Origin: Pseudomonadota bacterium
GTDB lineage: Bacteria > Myxococcota_A > Polyangia > Haliangiales > Haliangiaceae
Length of the DNA stretch: 33,125 nucleotides
NCBI GenBank assembly: GCA_022360315.1
Contig: JAKSDA010000185.1
Coordinates: forward strand, 1-33,125
Direction: 5' to 3'
Below, piece after piece: positions 28,539 to 33,125 of the stretch. The position numbers and the translations under genes were made by a program. The notes under the pieces are model-generated. The model was given only the letters and a program-made list of their open reading frames with translations. It was not told where the DNA came from and made no database searches. Each line of letters opens with the position of its first letter. Positions within the stretch are counted from its first letter, which is position 1.

Positions 28539-29366
28539 TTAGCTTTCCTCGCTGAAATCCTCGGTACCGGCAAAAACTGGCTCGCGTTTTTCTTTGAACG
28601 CCCGATGGGCGTTTTTGAAATCCGGGTGGACCATACAGATGGCCTGGGCCTCGGCCTCGGCCTCGATGGCATCGGCCAGGGTCATGCCGGCCTCGCTCTC
28701 GAGCATCTGCTTGGTCATGGCGTGGGCAAATGCCGGGCCCCGCGCCAGCCGCTGCGCCCATTCGCGCGCCATGGCCTGGCATGCCGGCCCATCGTCGGTC
28801 AGTCGATTGACCAGCCCGATGCGGTACGCAGTTTCGGCGTCGATGATCTCGCCCATGAACAGAAGCTCGGCAGCGTGGCCCAATCCGACCACCCTGGGCA
28901 GTAGATAGGCTGCCCCCATGTCGGCGCCGCACAGGCCGACGCGGGGAAAGATGAACCCAAAGCGGGCCCTACGCGAGGCGATGCGCATATCGCAGGCAGT
29001 GGCAATGACCGCGCCTGCCCCCACTGCAACGCCGTTGACCGCGGCGATGACCGGCCTGCGCACCTGCCGGATGCTCTGGATCAGCCGGCCGGTCAGCCGG
29101 GTAAACTCGAGCAGACCCTGCATATCCCGTTCGATCAGATCGGCGATGATATCGTGCTGATCGCCGCCCGAGCAGAATCCCTTGCCGCGTCCGGTGATGA
29201 CCACCGCGCGCGCCTCGGCCACCTCGCCCAGGGCGGCAAACGTATCGGCCAGTTCGCGGTACGATCGAAAGGTCAGGGAATTCAGCCGTTCGGGGCGGTC
29301 CAGGGTGATGGTGGCGACGCCGCGGGACAGTTCAAAGGCAAATGTTTTGGGCAGTGGAATGCTCAT
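28539..29366 (-). CDS. Enoyl-CoA hydratase/isomerase family protein
   Basis: The protein has 275 residues from ATG 29366, chosen for the AAGGAG 7 bases upstream and because the family core starts here. It has the crotonase fold. Oxyanion-hole parts are G-F-C-S-G-G-D (63-69) and V-N-G-V-A-V-G-A-G (110-118). R-V-G-L-C-G-A-D-M-G (142-151) replaces the more usual P-E-x-G-L pattern, which suggests a subgroup acting on unusual or ring-derived CoA esters rather than plain fatty acids. It adds water to an enoyl-CoA or opens a ring. It is coupled to the acyl-CoA dehydrogenase gene. Confidence 0.92.
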   Translation of the reverse strand: MSIPLPKTFAFELSRGVATITLDRPERLNSLTFRSYRELADTFAALGEVAEARAVVITGRGKGFCSGGDQHDIIADLIERDMQGLLEFTRLTGRLIQSIRQVRRPVIAAVNGVAVGAGAVIATACDMRIASRRARFGFIFPRVGLCGADMGAAYLLPRVVGLGHAAELLFMGEIIDAETAYRIGLVNRLTDDGPACQAMAREWAQRLARGPAFAHAMTKQMLESEAGMTLADAIEAEAEAQAICMVHPDFKNAHRAFKEKREPVFAGTEDFSEES

Positions 29367-29430
29367 GATGCTCCTTGCGGGTGTTTGGGCCCGTTCCTGA
29401 CCGGTTCGTTGCTTTCGGCAGATCGCGCTG

Positions 29431-29844
29431 TCATCGCTCCGCAGCGAGGCAGGCAACCGCTTCGATCTCTACTCTGGCCCGGGGGTGAACCAATCCGGCC
29501 ACGCCGACAAGCGCCATGGCTGGAAAGTGCTTGCCCAGCCGCTCGCGCCACACTGCGCCGAGCTCTTTGGCGCTCGCGCGATAGGCGTCGAGATCGGTCG
29601 CGTAGACGGTCATCTGAACCAGGTCGGTGGCCACGCCTCCGGCTGCCTCGACCACGTCGAGCACGTTGTCGAGTGCCTTGCCAAACTGATAGACAAACTC
29701 GTCAGAAGCAAATGTCTGATCGGCTTCCCAGCCGATCTGGCCGGCGATGTAGAGAGTGCGGCCGGTTGCGATGGCACCGTTGGCGTAACCGCGCGGTCGG
29801 GCAAAATGCTCGGGCTGGATAAATTGAATGTGGTTTTTCGCCAT
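29431..29844 (-). CDS. RidA-family protein (YjgF/YER057c/UK114)
   Basis: The protein has 137 residues. RidA enzymes hydrolyse reactive enamines and imines to ketones and ammonia in the cytosol, as trimers. The family pattern is present: L-Y-I-A-G-Q-I-G, the N-V-L-D-V-V-E-A-A-G-G helix, V-Y-A-T-D-L, and R-A-R-V-E-I-E with the catalytic-type Arg122. It lies between the hydratase and SDR genes of the same strand. Its presence in a CoA-ligase cluster suggests an enamine or imine intermediate, as expected when an amino-aromatic acid such as 2-aminobenzoate is dearomatised. That is inference. Confidence 0.9.
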   Translation of the reverse strand: MAKNHIQFIQPEHFARPRGYANGAIATGRTLYIAGQIGWEADQTFASDEFVYQFGKALDNVLDVVEAAGGVATDLVQMTVYATDLDAYRASAKELGAVWRERLGKHFPAMALVGVAGLVHPRARVEIEAVACLAAER

Positions 29845-29926
29845 GTCTTTCCAACTCTGTCGTGGCCTGAGATCTCGATGCGCCTGGTTTCTTTGGTTCC
29901 ATCGACGCGGGTGCGGCAGCAGCCGA

Positions 29927-30682
29927 CTATTTCAATACCTGCCCGCCGTCGATCACAATAGCCTGTCCGTTGATACCGCGCCCCATCTCTCCGGCCAGGG
30001 CGCTCACCACGTGGGCCACTTCGTCGGGAGTGAGGATGCGCTTTTGCGGGCTCATGCCGGCCAGTGCGCCGCGGGCCTGGTCCACTGTCCGGCCGGTTTT
30101 TTCGGCGATGCGCTGGGTCGCCTGTTCCACCATGCGAGTGTCCACCCAGCCCGGGCACACCGCATTGACGGTGACTCCCGTGGTCGCCAGGTCGACGGCC
30201 AGCGATCGGGTCAAGCCGACCAGCGCATGTTTGGACGCACAATACGCCGCCGTATAGGCGTAGCCCGATACCCCGGCGTTGGACGCGATGTTGATCACCC
30301 GCCCCCAGCCCGACTCGACCATGGCCGGGATCAGAGCCCGGCACAGCCGAAACGGGGCCGTGGCGTTGATTTCCATGATGCGGTCCCAGCTCTGATCGGT
30401 CACTCTGGCCAGCGACGCGCTCTCGGCAATGCCCGCATTGTTGATCAGGATATCAACCCGGCCGACCTCGCTGCGGACACGCTCGAGCAGTTGGTCGACC
30501 TGGTCGCGATCCGCCATATCTGCCCGGATCGCCAGCCCGCCAGTCTCGGCCGCCACGGCGTCGATTTCACCCGCCGTTCGTCCGGTCACAATGACCCGGG
30601 TCCCGTTGTGGGCCAGCCGCAAAGCACATGCGCGGCCAATGCCGCGTCCCCCGCCAGTAATCAGTGCGATCGTTGTCGACAT
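29927..30682 (-). CDS. SDR-family oxidoreductase (3-hydroxyacyl-CoA dehydrogenase-like)
   Basis: The protein has 251 residues from ATG 30682; the open frame runs further upstream but the family core begins here. It is a classical SDR: T-G-G-G-R-G-I-G (9-16), N-N-A-G (81-84), catalytic Ser134, Tyr147 and Lys151, and the closing I-D-G-G. Arg35 after the second strand (V-T-G-R) points to NADP preference. It resembles FabG/PhaB-type and 3-hydroxyacyl-CoA dehydrogenases. In this cluster it would oxidise the hydroxyacyl-CoA formed by the hydratase. It lies 82 bases upstream of the RidA gene on the same strand. Confidence 0.9.
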   Translation of the reverse strand: MSTTIALITGGGRGIGRACALRLAHNGTRVIVTGRTAGEIDAVAAETGGLAIRADMADRDQVDQLLERVRSEVGRVDILINNAGIAESASLARVTDQSWDRIMEINATAPFRLCRALIPAMVESGWGRVINIASNAGVSGYAYTAAYCASKHALVGLTRSLAVDLATTGVTVNAVCPGWVDTRMVEQATQRIAEKTGRTVDQARGALAGMSPQKRILTPDEVAHVVSALAGEMGRGINGQAIVIDGGQVLK

Positions 30683-30818
30683 GGCGCATGCATAAATGAT
30701 TCGCTGCGCCGACACAACGCCCCGGTGACCGCGATTGTAGAATCCGGATGCCCGGCGACAGGGCCGCCGGCCCGAAGGGGACGCCCAGGCCGGGCCCGCA
30801 ATGCCCACCCCGGAACAT

Positions 30819-31481
30819 CTACCAGGGCAGGCGTTCGCCGTTTTGGTGCCAGAATCCGCCCGAGGTCTCCAGGGTCAACTCGTCGATGCGGTCGAGCAGA
30901 CCACGTGCCGACTCGGCTGCATCGATCATTCCGCTGCCGCCGGTCATATCGGTCCGCACCCAGCCCGGGTGCAAGATCGCCACGGCGATCTGCCGCTTCA
31001 TCAAGTCGCGGGCCAGCGACACTCCGGCCATGTTCACCGCTGCCTTGGACATGCGATAGCCGTAACTTCCGCCCGATGTGTTGTCGGCAATCGAGCCCAT
31101 GCGGCTGGTGATGATGGCGATCTTGGCGCCCGGTGTGAAGTTTTTCAGCAATGCTGCGGTGACCCGCAAAGGGCCCAGGCTGTTGACTTCGAACTGTCGG
31201 CGGATGCGGTCGAAATCGAGGTAATCGAGGTTCTGGCGGGTCAAAATGCCCGCGTTGTTGATCAGGACATCGATGCTGGCCTGGCCGATCCGTTCGGCAA
31301 GATCCGCCACAGCCTGGTCGGAGGTCACGTCGATACCTGCTTCGACTCGGGCTCCCAGGCTGTCCAGTTCAGCAGTGGATTTTCGGCAGGCCGCAACGAC
31401 CGTGTGCTCGCGCTCGACCAGCTGCCGGACGAGCTCGAGTCCGATGCCACGCGATGCGCCGGTTACTACATAGGTTGCCAT
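30819..31481 (-). CDS. Short SDR-family oxidoreductase
   Basis: The protein has 220 residues from ATG 31481; AAGGAG lies about 11 bases upstream, and the longer frame back to 31715 has no family likeness. T-G-A-S-R-G-I-G (7-14), N-N-A-G (75-78), and Tyr142 with Lys146 (Y-R-M-S-K) are present. The S-Y-G-Y-R-M-S-K-A-A and H-P-G-W-V-R-T-D-M patterns belong to the CsgA/sniffer-like (C-factor type) SDRs, which occur in many bacteria and include the myxobacterial signalling protein CsgA. The substrate is unknown. It is the first gene of the minus-strand catabolic cluster and is 136 bases from the next, so it may be a separate unit. Confidence 0.87.
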   Translation of the reverse strand: MATYVVTGASRGIGLELVRQLVEREHTVVAACRKSTAELDSLGARVEAGIDVTSDQAVADLAERIGQASIDVLINNAGILTRQNLDYLDFDRIRRQFEVNSLGPLRVTAALLKNFTPGAKIAIITSRMGSIADNTSGGSYGYRMSKAAVNMAGVSLARDLMKRQIAVAILHPGWVRTDMTGGSGMIDAAESARGLLDRIDELTLETSGGFWHQNGERLPW

Positions 31482-31672
31482 GTCTGCAAGGTCTCCTTGG
31501 CGTGTGTTTGCCGGGTAATGATGCGCAAACCTGACACGGCGATGCAAAGACCGGCATCCCCATGCCCATGATAGTTTGTAACAATTTGATTTTGCATCGG
31601 AACCGATCCCCATGACCGGCGGTCCGGCAGGGCCGTCGCGAAGCGGGTCCGCCGCGACGTGGGGCCGAAAGA

Positions 31673-31705
31673 ACGATGGCCCGGCCATTTGAGCCGGGCC
31701 ATCGT
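31673..31705 (-). terminator. Rho-independent terminator of the small Lys-rich gene
   Basis: A 13-bp stem (arms 31673-31685 and 31693-31705, sequence ACGATGGCCCGGC and its complement) with a 7-base loop lies 23 bases past the stop of the gene at 31728. On the minus strand it is followed by a T-rich TTCTTTC. Confidence 0.75.
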
Positions 31706-31727
31706 GGGTGTGCAATGGGTCGAGCCG

Positions 31728-31952
31728 CTATTTCTGCGAGACTTTGACGTCTTTTTTTGCTTTGGCCTTCTTGGCCTTGGACTTCTTGGCGACTTTATCC
31801 TTCTTGGGCTCGGCTTTCTGCTTTTTGTCCCGTTTGTCTTTCTCGGCGACAGTGGAGTCGTTGTCGTTCGTGGACGGGCAGGCCGAGGCGATGGGAGCAG
31901 CCAGGGCCAGTGCAAATAGCAATGCGATTGCGATTGTGAGTATCTTCTTCAT
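31728..31952 (-). CDS. Small Lys-rich exported protein
   Basis: The protein has 74 residues from ATG 31952, with GAGG 6 bases upstream. A clear signal peptide (M-K-K-I-L then a hydrophobic run to A-S-A, about 1-24) is followed by Cys25 and an almost entirely charged tail of Lys, Asp, Glu, Ala and Val to the end. The residues before the Cys (I-A-S-A) lack Leu at -3, so lipidation is doubtful. I know no family. Highly basic exported peptides may bind nucleic acid, polysaccharide or envelope polymers. It has its own terminator at 31673-31705. It is the last bacterial gene before the contig junction. Confidence 0.75.
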   Translation of the reverse strand: MKKILTIAIALLFALALAAPIASACPSTNDNDSTVAEKDKRDKKQKAEPKKDKVAKKSKAKKAKAKKDVKVSQK

Positions 31953-32001
31953 GGAATCCTCATTGTACCAGAACTGCAAGAGATCGTGACACTCCACGTC
32001 C

Positions 32002-32015
32002 GGCCTGGCCAGGCC
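32002..32015. repeat. 14-bp perfect palindrome at the bacterial/ciliate junction
   Basis: GGCCTGGCCAGGCC is its own complement. Its last two bases are also the first two visible C residues of the telomere repeat. It may be ordinary bacterial sequence or a trace of the joining event. Confidence 0.6.
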
Positions 32016-32031
32016 AAAACCCCAAAACCCC
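32014..32031. repeat. Spirotrich ciliate telomere (C4A4 repeat)
   Basis: The 18 bases CCAAAACCCCAAAACCCC match 18 of the 20 duplex telomere bases of Oxytricha and Stylonychia macronuclear chromosomes (C4A4C4A4C4). The strand orientation is right for a chromosome whose body lies to the right of this point, and the base composition changes from GC-rich to AT-rich exactly here. Euplotes has a longer version of the same repeat, but the genetic code of the adjacent gene excludes Euplotes. Confidence 0.92.
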
Positions 32032-32124
32032 TTTGCATTTCATTAACTAAAGCGTCCTAAATTTTGTAAAATAAAAAGCCTTAGTAGTTAAAGCTAAGTG
32101 AAGTTACTCACATTTTTTCTATCT
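32032..32124 (-). other. Short 3' flank of the ciliate gene
   Basis: 93 AT-rich bases between the TGA stop and the telomere. Flanks this short are normal for hypotrich nanochromosomes, which usually carry one gene each. I see nothing else in it. Confidence 0.7.
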
Positions 32125-33063
32125 TCAGAAAATATTTGAGCTGAAGAATTCCTTAGTTCGGTTGCTGAGCACACCATCATTGGTATAGTTCTTAGGATGA
32201 TATGGCTTATCCTAAGTGTGGCTAGCAAAGCTGCCTAGCATACTATTTCTAGATTTTTTGACATCATCTCCCCTTGTCCCAATGCATCTATGCTTTTCAA
32301 TCTTCCCATCGAACTCAAAATACTTATTGCTCTGCATGATTCCTTGTTTTAAGTCTTTGAGCCCTTTTCCACCTGGGAATACTGTACTTTCTTGACCTTT
32401 TTCATGTTTAGCGGTGCCGATGCCTTGAAGCATATTGATCTTGGAGCCATTGGATTTCATGTATGCATCTCCTTTCACCGTTCTCACACTTTGATCAATA
32501 ATACGCTACTTGTTTTATCTTTATGAATTTGCTTTTTCATCATGCTACACAGACTGCGTCATTAATCTGCTTAAATTTTTGAGACCTTGTGAATTCGGAC
32601 TAATACATTAAATATATATTGGGCTTACGTCTTAGATATTAGACGGTTTTTGAGCTCTTGCGTTTATTACGTATTCAAGAGGTTTTCTTATAATCCTGGG
32701 ATTCGTTTTTTGGCAATCGCTTTCTTCTTCTTTTGCTTTGGTATGTCTTGGGTTTCTTCGTTGTTAACTTAGGCTGATGTTACTGGTTCAACTAGATATG
32801 TTATACTTCTGCTGCTTACCCTTTGGCACATTTTTCTATGAGAAGGTGCTCTTTGGCTTGAGCTTGGCATCTTTATCAATAGATTTGTGGGAGTTGTAGT
32901 TCTAAGTCACTGCTTTCTGGAAATTGTCGATCTTCTATGGCTTGCCTGATTCCTGAATGTAGTTAGGGTTCTTATGGTTGACAGTTTCTTCTTTTTGAGA
33001 GTCTACATTGCTCACATTATCTGCATATGGCCTATCAGAGGCTCTATCGCTTTGAGTATTCAT
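32125..33063 (-). CDS. Ciliate nuclear gene using TAA/TAG = Gln (unknown protein)
   Basis: From ATG 33063-33061 to TGA 32127-32125 the frame has 313 codons. Under the standard code it is broken by 11 stops (6 TAG, 5 TAA). Read as Gln, all vanish, leaving a single internal TGA at 32790-32788 that probably lies in a small intron. The product (about 301-304 residues after splicing) is rich in Lys, Gln, Asn and Ser, as ciliate proteins often are, and I recognise no domain. The downstream part (32212-32487) is the only piece visible with standard stops and would wrongly look like a bacterial gene with a GTG start. The 5' end may be incomplete, since only 62 bases precede the ATG in the window. Confidence 0.8.
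32774..32806 (-). other. Candidate small intron in the ciliate gene
   Basis: On the minus strand a GT at 32806-32805 (GTATAAC) is followed by AG at 32784-32783 (24-base intron) or 32775-32774 (33-base intron). Either length is a multiple of three, removes the only in-frame TGA and rejoins the same frame. Other GT-AG pairs nearby (GTAAGC start) shift the frame. Which is used cannot be told without cDNA; a sequencing error in the TGA codon is the alternative. Confidence 0.45.
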
Positions 33064-33125
33064 TAAGCACTAGCAAAGCTTGAGAAATAAAGTTAAAATT
33101 AATTAAAAGCATCAAGCATGTTAAG

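Noticed and set aside
30683..30808. Upstream extension of the SDR gene at 29927
   Set aside because: The extra residues are Arg/Gly/Pro-rich shadow text before the normal SDR start M-S-T-T-I-A-L-I-T-G.
32212..32487. 91-codon minus-strand frame as a bacterial gene with GTG start
   Set aside because: It is an internal piece of the ciliate gene. The frame stays open on both sides once TAA/TAG are read as Gln, and the base composition is not bacterial.

Overview
Most of the window (about 1-32013) is one stretch of a high-GC Gram-negative bacterial chromosome. A Myxococcota-type (deltaproteobacterial) host is my best inference. The pointers are a giant secreted FG-GAP/RHS protein, a Cys-rich protein with disintegrin-like repeats, an overlapping fni-mvk-mvaD-pmk mevalonate operon, and an apolipoprotein N-acyltransferase (two-membrane envelope). 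No rRNA or marker gene is present, so the taxonomy is not proven.

Layout of the bacterial part. (1) 1-141: end of an unknown plus-strand gene. (2) 500-4947, minus strand: a compact cryptic biosynthetic cluster with an AurF-type diiron oxygenase, a free-standing adenylation-carrier didomain, a TauD-type Fe/2-oxoglutarate oxygenase and an SDR, closed by a hairpin plus T7 terminator. It looks less GC-rich than its surroundings. (3) 4948-5830: a non-coding gap holding six inverted or direct repeats. (4) 5831-16855, minus strand: a five-gene envelope/secretion operon with two paralogous membrane-anchored proteins whose ectodomain resembles the C-terminal domain of sponge short-chain collagen C4, a TPR protein, a disintegrin-like repeat protein, and an about 1976-residue FG-GAP/RHS protein with a lipase-like C-terminus. 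(5) 17276-20134, plus strand: a Pro-rich membrane protein, Lnt with a TPR-like N-terminal extension, and a DUF1304 protein. (6) 20433-24499, plus strand: the lower mevalonate pathway plus type 2 IPP isomerase, with every junction overlapping. (7) 24738-31481, minus strand: a CoA-dependent catabolic cluster (benzoate-CoA-ligase-type enzyme, acyl-CoA dehydrogenase, enoyl-CoA hydratase, RidA, two SDRs, creatininase-family amidohydrolase), probably for an aromatic or amino-aromatic acid. (8) 31728-31952: a small Lys-rich exported protein with a clear terminator.

The last 1.1 kb (32014-33125) is not bacterial. At 32014-32031 there is a C4A4 repeat, which is the telomere of spirotrich ciliate macronuclear nanochromosomes. 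The AT-rich DNA after it carries a minus-strand gene (32125-33063) that is open only if TAA and TAG are read as glutamine (11 such codons) with TGA as stop. That is the hypotrich (Oxytricha/Stylonychia-type) code and rules out Euplotes. The contig is therefore a bacterium-ciliate chimera joined at about 32013, most likely an assembly or library artefact from a sample containing both organisms, for instance a ciliate culture with bacterial prey or symbionts.

The best candidates for undescribed biology are the five-gene surface operon, which combines three animal-adhesion-like modules, and the small A-T/TauD/AurF/SDR cluster.
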